Source: RPQJ01 sp963731105 (GTDB lineage: Bacteria > Pseudomonadota > Gammaproteobacteria > Steroidobacterales > Steroidobacteraceae). From it: a stretch of DNA of 64,000 bases. Under the pieces are notes generated by a model that was given only the letters and a program-made list of their open reading frames with translations, was not told the DNA's origin and made no database searches. The position numbers and the translations under genes are program-made. The DNA is taken from the NCBI GenBank assembly GCA_963731105.1, contig CAVSUM010000029.1:90332-154331 (forward strand), written 5' to 3'. Positions 1 through 9,259 of this stretch are shown here, one piece after another (within the stretch, counting starts at the first letter, position 1; each line of letters opens with the position of its first letter).

Positions 1-328
1 CCAGTGGGGCAACGAGCCCGACGCTGCGACCAGCGGCCAGCTGGTGGTGCGCGCCAGCCTGACCAACCGCGCCACGTTCGCCCAGCCTCACCCGCTGCTG
101 CGGCTCGAGCTCGAGGACCGCTTCGGCAACACCGTCGCGACCCGTGACTTCGAGCCGTCCGAATACCTGAAAAATCCCTCGCAGGCCACGCGCCTGATGG
201 CGCCCGGGGCGAGCAGCGAGGCGGAGTTGCTGCTGGCCGATCCCGGCCGCGACGCCGTCGGCTACCGCCTCGACGTCTGCCTGCGCGAATCGGCCACGCT
301 GCTGCGCTGCGCCGCCGGGCCCGGCTGA
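1..328 (+). CDS. DUF3426 domain protein, C-terminal part
   Basis: Only the last ~109 codons are in the window, read in the frame that enters at base 2 and stops at 326-328. The protein has a beta-rich C-terminal domain with the LVVRASLTNRA stretch and a closing Cys-containing strand typical of DUF3426. Such proteins usually carry an N-terminal zinc ribbon and one membrane helix, which would lie upstream of base 1. The function is unknown. In many Gammaproteobacteria this gene sits between prmA and dusB, and dusB does follow here after 11 bases, which supports the assignment. No start codon can be given. Confidence 0.75.
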   Translation, partial: QWGNEPDAATSGQLVVRASLTNRATFAQPHPLLRLELEDRFGNTVATRDFEPSEYLKNPSQATRLMAPGASSEAELLLADPGRDAVGYRLDVCLRESATLLRCAAGPG

Positions 329-339
329 TCGCTGCCGCC

Positions 340-1333
340 ATGATCAGCATCGGCCCGTACCGGCTGGACGGACGCGCGTTCCTCGCGCCCATGGCCGGCG
401 TCACCGACCTGCCCTTCCGGCGACTGTGCCGGCGCCTCGGCGCGGCGCTCACGGCGGGCGAGATGCTGTCGGCCGATGCCCGGCTGTGGGACACCGCCTT
501 GTCGCGCCGCCGGCGCGATCACTCCGGCGAGCCCGGGCCGCGCGTGGTGCAGATCGCGGGCGGCGACCCGCAGATGATGGCCGACGCCGCACGCCGCAAT
601 GTCGACGCGGGCGCCGAGATCATCGACATCAACATGGGCTGCCCGGCCAGGAAGGTCTGCAACAAGGAGGCCGGCTCGGCATTGCTGCGCGACGAGGCCC
701 TGGTGGCCGCGATCCTCGAGGCTACGGTGCGTGCCGTCGACGTGCCCGTGACGCTCAAGATCCGCACCGGCTGGGCTCCCGGAGCGGCGCAACGGCGTGC
801 ACATCGCTCGCATCGCCGAGGGCGCCGGCATTCGCGCCGTGGCGGTGCACGGTCGCACTCGTGCCTGCCGCTTCGAGGGCGAGGTCGACTACTCGACCAT
901 CGCCGAGATCAAGGCGGCCGTCCGCATCCCGGTGTTCGCCAACGGTGACATCGACTCGGCCGCCAAGGCGGTGCACGTGCTCGCGGCCACCGGAGCCGAC
1001 GGGGTGATGATCGGGCGCGCCGCCCAGGGACGCCCGTGGATCTTCCGCGAGATCGAGGCGGCGCTGGCGGGACGGCCCGTGCCGCCGGAGCCGGACGCGG
1101 CCGAAGTGCGTGATATCATTTGCGCTCACCTGCGCGATTTGTACGACTTCTACGGCCCCGAGGCCGGCGTGAGAATCGCGCGCAAGCATATTGGCTGGTA
1201 TTGCCGGGAGCGCCCGCAGGCGCAGGCCTTCCGTCAGTCCGTGATGCAGGTGGAATCGGCCGATGGCCAGCTCGAGCGGGTGCGTGAGTTCTTCGACGCA
1301 CCCGGCGCAGCCCCGCCTGCCGTTGCCGCTTGA
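340..1333 (+). CDS. dusB: tRNA-dihydrouridine synthase B (frameshifted)
   Basis: FMN-dependent enzyme that reduces specific uridines in the tRNA D-loop. The N-terminal part (ATG 340) shows the APMAGVTDLPFRR start and the NMGCPARKV motif, which carries the Dus catalytic Cys. The C-terminal part, from about 781, shows the HGRTR and GADGVMIGRAAQGRPW phosphate-binding motifs. The two halves are in different frames. One surplus G at 781-782 (CCCGGAG for CCCGAG) accounts for the shift and restores TGWAPERRNGVHIARI. Corrected length is about 330 aa, normal for DusB. It precedes fis, the classical dusB-fis operon. The shift is probably a sequencing error, because both halves remain well conserved. 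Confidence 0.9.
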
Positions 1334-1379
1334 GTCGCCGCCAGCACCGACAAGAGCAAGTGACAGAGGACGGGGGTCC

Positions 1380-1676
1380 ATGGCCGCGCGCAAGAAGACA
1401 CGAACCCGCCGCGAAGCGAAGCCCGCCGCGGCACTCGGCGGACGCAGCGTACCGCTGCGCTCGCACACCGAGCAGGCGCTCGACAGCTACTTCACCAACC
1501 TGAACGGCCACGCGCCCGGCCGGCTGTACGACCTGGTGATGCGCGAGGTCGAGGAGCCGCTGTTCCGCTCGGTGCTCGACTACGCCGAGGGCAACCAGAG
1601 CCGCGCCGCCGACATCCTCGGCATCAACCGCGGCACGTTGCGCAAGAAGCTCAAGTACTACGGCATCTCGGCCTGA
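1380..1676 (+). CDS. fis: Fis nucleoid-associated protein
   Basis: Small DNA-bending protein that acts in nucleoid organisation, rRNA promoter activation and site-specific recombination. The ATG at 1380 gives 98 aa, the same length as E. coli Fis, and is preceded by a purine-rich GAGGA sequence. The C-terminal helix-turn-helix is clear (NQSRAADILGINRGTLRKKL), as is the central dimerisation helix (LYDLVMREVEEPLF). The N-terminus is Arg/Lys-rich and differs from enteric Fis. It lies 46 bases after dusB and 25 bases before purH, so one transcript may cover dusB, fis and purH. Confidence 0.93.
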   Translation: MAARKKTRTRREAKPAAALGGRSVPLRSHTEQALDSYFTNLNGHAPGRLYDLVMREVEEPLFRSVLDYAEGNQSRAADILGINRGTLRKKLKYYGISA

Positions 1677-1701
1677 GCGGCCGCGGCATGGAGTCCCGAC
1701 T

Positions 1702-3267
1702 GTGAGCAACACCATCCGCCGGGCGCTGCTCAGCGTCTCCAACAAGGAAGGGCTGCTCGACTTCGCGCGCGCACTGCGCAGTCGCGGCGTGACCATCCTC
1801 TCCACGGGCGGCACCGCCGCGCTGCTGCGCGAGGACGGCATCGAGGTGACGGACGTCGCGTCGGTGACCGGCTTCCCGGAGATCATGGACGGGCGCGTGA
1901 AGACGCTGCACCCGAAGATCCACGGCGGGCTGCTCGGCCGGCGCGGCACCGACGACGCGGTGATGGCAGCGCACGGCATCGAGCCGATCGACCTGGTCGC
2001 CGTCAACCTGTACCCGTTCGCGGCCACGGTGGCCAGGCCGGGCTGCACCATCGAGGACGCGATCGAGAACATCGATATCGGCGGGCCGGCGATGGTGCGC
2101 GCCTCGGCCAAGAACCACGACCGCGTGACCATCGTGGTCGACCCGCTCGACTACGGCACGGTGCTCGCCGAGATCGACCGCGAAAGCGGCAGCGTTTCCG
2201 CGGCAACGCGCCGGCGCCTGGCCACCAAGGCTTTCGCGCACACCGCGCAGTACGACGCCGCGGTGGCGTCCTATCTCGACCGCGCCACCCGCAACGGCGC
2301 GGGCAGCGAGTTCCCCGAGCTGCTCGCGCTGCAGTACCGCAAGCGGCTCGACCTGCGCTACGGCGAGAATCCGCACCAGCAGGCCGCGTTCTACGTCGCC
2401 ACCGACAGCCAGGGCGCTTCGGTCGGCTCGGCCTCGCAGCTGCAGGGCAAGGAACTGTCGTACAACAACCTCGCCGACGCCGATACCGCGTTCGAGTGCG
2501 TGCGCCAGTTCGCGGCACCCGCCTGCGTGATCGTCAAGCACGCGAATCCCTGCGGCGTCGCCGTGGCCGCCAGCCTGCGCGAAGCCTACGACGGCGCGTT
2601 CCGCACCGATCCCACCTCCGCGTTCGGCGGCATCATCGCCTTCAATCGCCCGCTCGACGGCGCGACGGCGCATGCCATCGTCGAGCGGCAGTTCGTCGAG
2701 GTGATCGTGGCGCCGTCGGTGGACGCCGAGGCGCGGGAGGCCTGCGCCAGGAAGGAGAACGTGCGGCTGCTGGTCACCGGCGGGCTCGCGCCGAGCAACT
2801 CGCGCTTCGAGATCCGCAGCCTGAACGGCGGCCTGCTGCTGCAGGGCCGCGACACCGGCATGGTCGCGCGCGACAAGCTCGAGGTCGTCACGAAGCGTGC
2901 GCCCTCCGCCGCCGAGCTCGACGACCTGCTGTTCGCCTGGGCAGTGTGCAAATACGTGAAGTCGAACGCCATCGTGTTCGCGAAGGACGGCATGACCATC
3001 GGCGTCGGCGCCGGCCAGATGAGCCGCGTCGTCTCGACGCGCATCGCCGCCATGAAGGCCCGCGACGAGGGCCTCGCGCCGCAGGGCTCGGTGATGGCCT
3101 CGGATGCCTTCTTCCCGTTCCGCGACGGCCTCGACGCCGCCGCCGAGCACGGCATCACCGCCGTGATCCAGCCGGGCGGCTCGAAGCGCGACGCCGAGGT
3201 GATCGCGGCCGCCGACGAGCACGGGCTGGCGATGGTGTTTACGGGGATGCGGCATTTCCGGCATTGA
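1702..3267 (+). CDS. purH: Bifunctional AICAR transformylase/IMP cyclohydrolase
   Basis: Carries out the last two steps of de novo IMP synthesis in the cytoplasm. The GTG at 1702 gives 521 aa, a normal PurH length. The N-terminal cyclohydrolase domain shows STGGTAALL and MDGRVKTLHPKIHGG. The transformylase domain shows the Lys-His catalytic pair in VKHANPCG and ends with the family's usual VFTGMRHFRH. The frame is intact. purD follows after 144 bases that hold a large inverted repeat. Confidence 0.96.
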   Translation: MSNTIRRALLSVSNKEGLLDFARALRSRGVTILSTGGTAALLREDGIEVTDVASVTGFPEIMDGRVKTLHPKIHGGLLGRRGTDDAVMAAHGIEPIDLVAVNLYPFAATVARPGCTIEDAIENIDIGGPAMVRASAKNHDRVTIVVDPLDYGTVLAEIDRESGSVSAATRRRLATKAFAHTAQYDAAVASYLDRATRNGAGSEFPELLALQYRKRLDLRYGENPHQQAAFYVATDSQGASVGSASQLQGKELSYNNLADADTAFECVRQFAAPACVIVKHANPCGVAVAASLREAYDGAFRTDPTSAFGGIIAFNRPLDGATAHAIVERQFVEVIVAPSVDAEAREACARKENVRLLVTGGLAPSNSRFEIRSLNGGLLLQGRDTGMVARDKLEVVTKRAPSAAELDDLLFAWAVCKYVKSNAIVFAKDGMTIGVGAGQMSRVVSTRIAAMKARDEGLAPQGSVMASDAFFPFRDGLDAAAEHGITAVIQPGGSKRDAEVIAAADEHGLAMVFTGMRHFRH

Positions 3268-3273
3268 GGGATA

Positions 3274-3386
3274 GGGGGTAATGATCAGGGGGTAGGGGGT
3301 AGTGATCAGACTGCTGTCGCGGCTGTCCTGCACTGCTGACGGGCCACCGAGCCATTACTACCCCCTACCCCCTGTTCATTACCCCC
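3274..3386. repeat. 30-bp G-rich inverted repeat between purH and purD
   Basis: The left arm (3274-3303) and right arm (3357-3386) are reverse complements at 29 of 30 positions, with a 53-base loop. Each arm is built from GGGGGTA units. The left arm with the GGG just after the purH stop gives four G-runs on the plus strand. It could act as an RNA hairpin or attenuator between purH and purD, or be a member of a dispersed repeat family. There is no T-tract, so a simple intrinsic terminator is unlikely. Confidence 0.85.
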
Positions 3387-3411
3387 TTTCTCGGGCACTC
3401 CAAGCATTGAC

Positions 3412-4711
3412 ATGAAAGTCCTGATCATCGGTTCCGGCGGCCGCGAGCACGCGCTCGCGTGGAAGGTCGCGCAGTCGCCGCGCGTCACGGAGATCCACGT
3501 CGCGCCGGGCAACGCCGGCACGGCGCTCGAGCCGCGGGTGCGCAACGTCGACAGTTGCCGCCGAGGACATCGACGGCCTCGTGCGTCACGCGCTGGCCGC
3601 GAAGATCGACCTGACCATCGTCGGCCCCGAGGGGCCGCTGGTGCTCGGCGTGGTCGATGCCTTCCAGGCGGCTGGCCTGCGCTGCTTCGGCCCGAGCCGC
3701 CTGGCAGCGCAGCTCGAAGGCTCGAAAGCATTCACCAAGGATTTCCTCAAGCGCCACGGCATCCCCACGGCCGCCTACGGCACGTTCACGCGCGAGAGCT
3801 TCGATCCGGCGTGGGTGCGCGCACAGCAGGCGCCACTCGTGGTGAAGGCCGATGGCCTCGCCGCCGGCAAGGGCGTGGTGATCTGCGCCACGACCGAGGA
3901 AGCCGTCGCGACCACACGCGCGATGTTCGAAGGTCGCTTCGGCAAGGCCGGCGACAAGGTGGTGATCGAGGAATTCCTCGACGGCGAGGAAGCGAGCTTC
4001 ATCGCCATGGTGGACGGCGCGCACGTGCTGCCGCTCGCCACCTCGCAGGACCACAAGCGCCTGCGCGACGGCGACGAGGGCCCGAACACCGGCGGCATGG
4101 GTGCCTACTCGCCCGCGCCGGTGGTCACGGCCGCGGTGCACGAGCGCGCGATGCACGAGGTGATGTGGCCGACGGTGCGAGCGCTCGCCGCCGAAGGCAC
4201 GCCTTACCTCGGCTTCCTGTACGCGGGCCTGATGGTGGCCGCCGACGGCTCGCTCAAGGTGCTCGAGTTCAACTGCCGCTTCGGCGACCCGGAGACGCAA
4301 CCGATCCTCGCGCGCATGCGCTCCGACCTGACCGTGCTGTGCGACGCCGCGCTCGAGGGCCGGCTCGCGACCGTGGACGTGGACTGGGACCCGCGCGCCG
4401 CCGTCGGCGTCGTGCTCGCGGCGCATGGCTATCCCGACACGGTGCGCAAGGGCGACGTGATCCACGGCCTCGACGCTGCCGCGCGGCTGCCGGGCAAGGT
4501 GTTCCATGCCGGCACGGCGCTGCACGACGGCCAGGTGGTCACGAGCGGCGGGCGGGTGCTGTGTGCCGTCGGGCTCGGCGAGACCGTCGAGGCCGCGCAG
4601 CGGCAGGCCTACGACCTGACGGCTGCAATTGCCTGGGACGGCATGCAGCACCGCCGCGACATCGGCTACCGCGCGGTCGAGCGCGAGCGCGCCTCGCGCC
4701 GCAACAGGTAG
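3412..4711 (+). CDS. purD: Phosphoribosylamine-glycine ligase (frameshifted)
   Basis: ATP-grasp ligase that makes glycinamide ribonucleotide in purine synthesis. The ATG at 3412 opens with MKVLIIGSGGREHALAWK, the PurD signature start. The rest of the protein continues in the next frame from about 3554, with LVVKADGLAAGKGV, the EEFLDGEE segment and FNCRFGDPETQP. One extra A at 3553 explains the shift and restores RVRNVDVAAEDIDG. Corrected length is about 432 aa, as expected. The last 46 bases overlap the end of a convergent transporter gene. purD is essential on minimal medium, so a sequencing error is more likely than inactivation. Confidence 0.93.
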
Positions 4712-5544
4712 AGCCCCGCTCCGATCACGATCGCGCCGCCCAGCAGCGTGACGGCGCCCGGCAGCACGCGCCAGATCGCGAAGTCGAGCGCCACGCCCCA
4801 CAACAGCGCGGTGTACTCGAACGGCGCCACCACCGCGGCCGGCGCGTGGCGGAAGGCCTCGGTGATGAAGTGCTGGCCGATCGCGCCGGTCAGCCCGACG
4901 CCGACGAACAGCGGCCAATGATCCGCGAGCAGTGGCACCCAACCGGGAATGGCCAGCAGGCCGGCGCCCACCGTGAGCAGCACCGAGAACCAGAACACCA
5001 TGCTCTCGGTAGAGTCCGTGCGCGACAGGATGCGGATCGTGACTGCGCCGAGCGCATAGGTCACGACCGCGACCACCGCCGCCAGCGCGCCGACCGATAC
5101 CCACTCGCCGCCGCCCCGCGGCGCGACCATGAGCAGCACGCCCGCGAGGCCGACCGCGATCGCACCCCACTGCGCGCGCCCGACCCGCTCCCCGAGCATC
5201 GGTACCGACAGCGCGGCGACCAGCAGCGGTGCGAACATGAAGATCGAGTAAGTGGTCGCGAGCGACGACTCGCGCACGGCGAACACGAACGCGCCGAGCA
5301 TCAGCACCGCCAGCACGCCGCGCAGCAGGTGCAGGCGCACGTTCACCGGCCTGAGGCGCGCGAGCCGCCCGCGCAGCGTCACGGCCAGCAACACGAACGG
5401 CAGCGAGGTCGCGCCGCGCAGGAAGGCGACCTGCATCGGGCCGTAGTGGCCGGCCAGCAGCTTGAGCTGCGCGTCCATCAGGGAAAACGACGCCACCGCG
5501 AGCAGCATCGCCAGGATGCCGCGCATGTGCCCGGAGTCGTGCAT
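4666..5544 (-). CDS. EamA/DMT-family transporter
   Basis: Integral inner-membrane protein of 292 aa with about ten hydrophobic helices in two repeated EamA halves, the drug/metabolite transporter layout. Many members export metabolites; some, such as SAM transporters of intracellular bacteria, import. The substrate cannot be read from sequence. The start may be at 5544 or at the Met seven codons in, and both leave the first helix intact. It lies 46 bases downstream of rho on the same strand with a hairpin between them, and it overlaps the end of purD tail to tail. Confidence 0.85.
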   Translation of the reverse strand: MHDSGHMRGILAMLLAVASFSLMDAQLKLLAGHYGPMQVAFLRGATSLPFVLLAVTLRGRLARLRPVNVRLHLLRGVLAVLMLGAFVFAVRESSLATTYSIFMFAPLLVAALSVPMLGERVGRAQWGAIAVGLAGVLLMVAPRGGGEWVSVGALAAVVAVVTYALGAVTIRILSRTDSTESMVFWFSVLLTVGAGLLAIPGWVPLLADHWPLFVGVGLTGAIGQHFITEAFRHAPAAVVAPFEYTALLWGVALDFAIWRVLPGAVTLLGGAIVIGAGLYLLRREARSRSTAR

Positions 5545-5561
5545 GGCGGAAGCGGGATCCA

Positions 5562-5583
5562 GGGACGGCCAGCGGGCCGTCCC
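5562..5583 (-). terminator. Hairpin after rho
   Basis: A perfect 9-bp stem (GGGACGGCC with GGCCGTCCC) closes a 4-base loop directly downstream of the rho stop codon. No U-tract follows on the minus strand, so it may be an mRNA-stabilising 3' structure or a weak terminator separating rho from the transporter gene. Confidence 0.4.
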
Positions 5584-5590
5584 CCGGGCC

Positions 5591-7030
5591 TCAGCGCTTC
5601 ATCGAGTCGAAGAACTCGCCGTTGGTCTTGGTGTCCCGCATCTTGTCGATCAGGAACTCGGCCGCGGCCAGCTCGTCCATCGGGTGCAGCAGCTTGCGCA
5701 GGATCCAGATCTTCTGCAGCTCGTCGGGCAGCGTGATCAGTTCCTCGCGGCGCGTGCCCGAGCGGTTGATGTTGAACGCCGGGTAGACGCGCTTCTCGGC
5801 GATGCGCCGGTCGAGGTGGATCTCGCTGTTGCCGGTGCCCTTGAACTCCTCGTAGATCACGTCGTCCATGCGCGAGCCGGTGTCGATCAGCGCCGTGGCG
5901 AGGATGGTGAGCGAGCCGCCCTCCTCGATGTTGCGCGCGGCACCGAAGAAGCGCTTCGGGCGCTGCAGCGCGTTGGCGTCCACGCCGCCGGTCAGCACCT
6001 TGCCGGAGCTCGGCACCACGGTGTTGTAGGCGCGCGCGAGGCGCGTGATCGAGTCGAGCAGGATCACCACGTCCTTCTTGTGCTCGACGAGGCGCTTGGC
6101 CTTCTCGATCACCATCTCGGCGACCTGCACGTGGCGGCTCGCCGGCTCGTCGAACGTCGAGGACACCACTTCGCCGCGCACGGTGCGCGACATCTCGGTG
6201 ACTTCCTCCGGACGCTCGTCGATCAGCAGCACGATCAGGTACACCTCGGGGTGGTTGGCCGTGATCGAGTTGGCGATGTTCTGCAGCAGCATGGTCTTGC
6301 CGGCTTTCGGCGGCGAGACGATCAACCCGCGCTGGCCCTTACCGAGCGGCGCGATCAGGTCGATCATGCGTGCGGTGAGGTCCTCGGTGCTGCCCGTGCC
6401 GCGCTCGAGGCGGAAGCGCCGGGTCGGATGCAGCGGCGTGAGGTTCTCGAACAGCACCTTGCTGCGCGCGTTCTCGGGCGAGTCGAAGTTGATCTGCCCG
6501 ACCTTCAGCAGCGCGAAGTACCGCTCGCCGTCCTTCGGCGGGCGGATCAGGCCCGAGAGGGTGTCGCCGGTGCGCAGGTTGAAGCGGCGGATCTGCGACG
6601 GGCTGATGTAGATGTCGTCCGGACCGGCCAGGTAGGACTGCTCCGGCGAGCGCAGGAAGCCGAAGCCGTCCTGCAGGATCTCGAGCACGCCGTCGCCGTA
6701 GATGTCCTCGCCGTTGCGCGCGTGCGCCTTGAGGATGGCGAAGATGATGTCCTGCTTGCGCGAGCGGGCGAGGTTCTCCATGCCCATCGACGCGGCGACC
6801 TTGAGCAGCTCGGGAATCGGCTTGTGCTTCAGCTCGCTCAGGTTCATCGAGCGGCGGCTGGCCTCGAGCTCGGCCGGGCTGATGACGTCGAGGTCCTCGC
6901 CTTCGACGAAATCGTCCGGCGGCAGCTCGTCCTGGCGCGGGCCGCGATTGCCGTCGGGCTGGCCGCCGCCGCCGCCACGGCCACGCTTGCCGGGCCGGTT
7001 GCGGCCCGGGTTGCCGAGGTAGCCCCTCAC
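5591..7030 (-). CDS. rho: Transcription termination factor Rho, with N-terminal extension
   Basis: Hexameric RNA-dependent ATPase that terminates transcription. The core begins MNLSELKHKPIPELL (Met codon at 6845-6847) and would be 418 aa, close to E. coli Rho (419). It contains the RNA-binding cold-shock domain (GDGVLEILQDGFGFLRS), Walker A (SPPKAGKTMLLQN), Walker B (KDVVILLDSITR) and the Q/R loop region. In frame upstream there is no stop back to a GTG at 7030 that overlaps the trxA stop (GTGA). This adds 61 residues with an Arg/Gly-rich stretch followed by an acidic stretch. I favour the 479-aa form because the added segment looks coding and fills the gap to trxA exactly. Confidence 0.93.
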   Translation of the reverse strand: MRGYLGNPGRNRPGKRGRGGGGGQPDGNRGPRQDELPPDDFVEGEDLDVISPAELEASRRSMNLSELKHKPIPELLKVAASMGMENLARSRKQDIIFAILKAHARNGEDIYGDGVLEILQDGFGFLRSPEQSYLAGPDDIYISPSQIRRFNLRTGDTLSGLIRPPKDGERYFALLKVGQINFDSPENARSKVLFENLTPLHPTRRFRLERGTGSTEDLTARMIDLIAPLGKGQRGLIVSPPKAGKTMLLQNIANSITANHPEVYLIVLLIDERPEEVTEMSRTVRGEVVSSTFDEPASRHVQVAEMVIEKAKRLVEHKKDVVILLDSITRLARAYNTVVPSSGKVLTGGVDANALQRPKRFFGAARNIEEGGSLTILATALIDTGSRMDDVIYEEFKGTGNSEIHLDRRIAEKRVYPAFNINRSGTRREELITLPDELQKIWILRKLLHPMDELAAAEFLIDKMRDTKTNGEFFDSMKR

Positions 7031-7353
7031 AGCCGGCCGTCCAGGAACGCGGCGACGTCCGCCTTGCGGACCGCACCGATCTTCTGGCCCTCGGCCTGGC
7101 CGTTCTTGAACAGGATCAGGGTCGGGATGCCGCGCACGTTGAACTTCATCGGCGTGCGCGGGTTGTCGTCGACGTTCATCTTGGCGATGACGACCTTGCC
7201 GGCGTACTCGACCGCGATCTCGTCGAGCAGCGGCGCGATCATCTTGCAGGGGCCGCACCACTCGGCCCAGAAGTCGAGCAGGACCGGGGTGGCGGACTTG
7301 AGCACGTCCTGCTCGAAGCTCGCGTCAGTGACGTGGATGATGGACTGGCTCAC
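7027..7353 (-). CDS. trxA: Thioredoxin 1
   Basis: Cytosolic protein disulfide reductase of 108 aa with the classic WCGPC active site (about residues 31-35) and the cis-Pro loop (RGIPTLILFKNG). Length and motifs match TrxA closely. It is immediately upstream of rho, with the trxA stop overlapping the proposed rho GTG start. The trxA-rho pair divergent from rhlB is a known gammaproteobacterial arrangement. A start at 7353 (MSQSIIHVTD) fits family N-termini. Confidence 0.96.
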   Translation of the reverse strand: MSQSIIHVTDASFEQDVLKSATPVLLDFWAEWCGPCKMIAPLLDEIAVEYAGKVVIAKMNVDDNPRTPMKFNVRGIPTLILFKNGQAEGQKIGAVRKADVAAFLDGRL

Positions 7354-7649
7354 CAGAGACTTCCTCCGCTGGCGTTATCGAAAAAGGGGTTGGGGCGGGC
7401 TGGATGGGATTGGGGGCTGGGCGGACGGGCGCGATGTTGCGAGTGACGGCGCGTTCCGCGTGAGGCAAACTATCGAGATTGCTGGCGAATACCCTGAGTT
7501 CTGGAGTCCCGGTGCGCCGGACGGGGGTGCCAGGTGCAAACCTGACGGGCCGGCTTCACTTTTGTCGGGAGCGGACCTAAGCCGCGAGTTGAGCCGTATT
7601 TGAACCCGCTTTCCGTGAATTTGCAAGACCACATAACCGATTTCACCTG
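7354..7649. promoter_or_regulatory. Divergent trxA/rhlB intergenic region with G-rich tract
   Basis: This 296-base gap must hold the promoters for trxA-rho (minus) and rhlB (plus). Bases 7386-7427 contain seven closely spaced G-runs on the plus strand (GGGGTTGGGGCGGG and onward), capable of forming a G-quadruplex in the template strand of the trxA leader. A TTGAGC/TTGAAC-like element near 7588-7602 could belong to the rhlB promoter, but I see no convincing -10. No coding sequence is apparent. Confidence 0.5.
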
Positions 7650-9233
7650 ATGGCCGACGCACACCTAACCGACGTCTCGTTCTCCAACCTGCACCTGCCC
7701 GAGTCCCTCGCCCGCGGCATCGCCGACGCCGGCTTCGAGCGCTGCACGCCGATCCAGGCACAGACCCTGCCCCGGGCGCTCGCCGGCTGCGACGTGGCCG
7801 GGCAGGCCCAGACGGGCACCGGCAAGACCGCGGCCTTCCTGGTCGCCCTCTACTCCCGCATCCTGCGCGCCGAGGTCCAGCCGACGCGGCGGACCAACGC
7901 GCCGCTGGCGCTGATCATCGCGCCGACGCGCGAGCTCGCGGTGCAGATCCACCACGACGCCGAGATCCTCGGCCAGTACACCGGACTCAAGCTCGGGCTC
8001 GCGTTCGGCGGCGTCGACTACGACAAGCAGCGGCGCGAGCTCGAGGAAGGCGTCGACGTGCTGATCGGCACCCCGGGCCGCCTGATCGACTTCTACAAGC
8101 AGCACGTGTTCGACCTGCGCTCGATCCAGGTGCTGGTGCTCGACGAGGCCGACCGCATGTTCGACCTCGGCTTCATCGCCGACATCCGCTACATCATGCG
8201 GCGCCTGCCGGCGCCGGACCAGCGGCTCAACCTGCTGTTCTCGGCGACGCTCGCGCAGCGCGTGCTCGAGCTCGCCTACGAGCACATGAACGACCCCGAG
8301 CTGGTGCGCATCGAGCCGGACAAGATGACCGTGGACCGCGTGCGGCAGGTCATCTACTTCCCGTCGATGGACGAGAAGCCGCGCCTGCTGGTGGGGCTGC
8401 TGCGCTCCATGGGCCCGACCCGCAGCATGATCTTCGTCAACACGCGACGCGGGGCGGAAGAACTCGAAGGGCTGCTGCGCGCCAACGGCCTGAACGCCGA
8501 GGCGATCTCGGGCGACGTGCCGCAGAAGAAGCGGCTGCGCCTGCTGCGCGACTTCCACAGCGGCGAACTCGCGATCCTGATCGGCACCGACGTCGCCTCG
8601 CGCGGGCTGCACATCCCGGACGTGAGCCACGTCTTCAACTACGACATGCCGCAGGACCCCGAGGACTACGTGCACCGCATCGGCCGCACCGCGCGCGCCG
8701 GCGCCGAGGGCGATGCGGTCAGCCTCGGTTGCGAGGACTTCGTGCAGTCGCTGCCGGACATCGAGGCCTACATCGGCCGCAGCCTGCCGCGCGCGGCACT
8801 CACCGAAGACTTGCTTGCAGACATCACCGTGCCGGCGCGCGAGCGGCGCCGCTTCGGCGGGCCGGGCGGCGGTGGCCGCGGTGGCTTTGGCGGCGGACGT
8901 GGCGGCGACCGTGGCCGTGGCGGCCGCAGCGGCGGCGGCGGCGGTGGTGGTGATCGTCGCGACGGCCGTCGTAGTGGCCCGCCGCGCGATGACCGCCACG
9001 GTGGCCGGCCAGCTGAACGGGCGCCGGCCCCAGCACCCGCTGCAGCCCCTGCACCAGCACCGCAAGCCGCACCAGCCGGCGGATCCGATCAGTCCGGCGC
9101 GCCCGCAGACGGTGCGCCCGCCAAGCGCCGTCGACGCCGCCGCGGCGGTGCCGGTCGGCGCAATGGCCCCGGAGGCGCCGGCGCTCCCGGCGGCGAAGGT
9201 GGCGATTCGGGACCGCCGCCCAGCGAAGGCTGA
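7650..9233 (+). CDS. rhlB: DEAD-box ATP-dependent RNA helicase RhlB
   Basis: RNA helicase of the degradosome type, 527 aa. The helicase core carries AQTGTGKT (motif I), PTRELA (Ia), GTPGR, VLDEAD (II), SAT (III) and HRIGRTAR (VI) in the correct order within the first ~400 residues. The C-terminal ~120 residues are a low-complexity Gly/Arg-rich tail, then an Ala/Pro stretch and an Arg-rich end, as seen in RhlB and other RNA-chaperone tails. The position divergent from trxA-rho matches E. coli rhlB. Base composition of the tail is repetitive, but no frameshift is seen. Confidence 0.92.
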   Translation: MADAHLTDVSFSNLHLPESLARGIADAGFERCTPIQAQTLPRALAGCDVAGQAQTGTGKTAAFLVALYSRILRAEVQPTRRTNAPLALIIAPTRELAVQIHHDAEILGQYTGLKLGLAFGGVDYDKQRRELEEGVDVLIGTPGRLIDFYKQHVFDLRSIQVLVLDEADRMFDLGFIADIRYIMRRLPAPDQRLNLLFSATLAQRVLELAYEHMNDPELVRIEPDKMTVDRVRQVIYFPSMDEKPRLLVGLLRSMGPTRSMIFVNTRRGAEELEGLLRANGLNAEAISGDVPQKKRLRLLRDFHSGELAILIGTDVASRGLHIPDVSHVFNYDMPQDPEDYVHRIGRTARAGAEGDAVSLGCEDFVQSLPDIEAYIGRSLPRAALTEDLLADITVPARERRRFGGPGGGGRGGFGGGRGGDRGRGGRSGGGGGGGDRRDGRRSGPPRDDRHGGRPAERAPAPAPAAAPAPAPQAAPAGGSDQSGAPADGAPAKRRRRRRGGAGRRNGPGGAGAPGGEGGDSGPPPSEG

Positions 9234-9259
9234 GCCCGCAGCCCCGAGACCCGCGCCGT

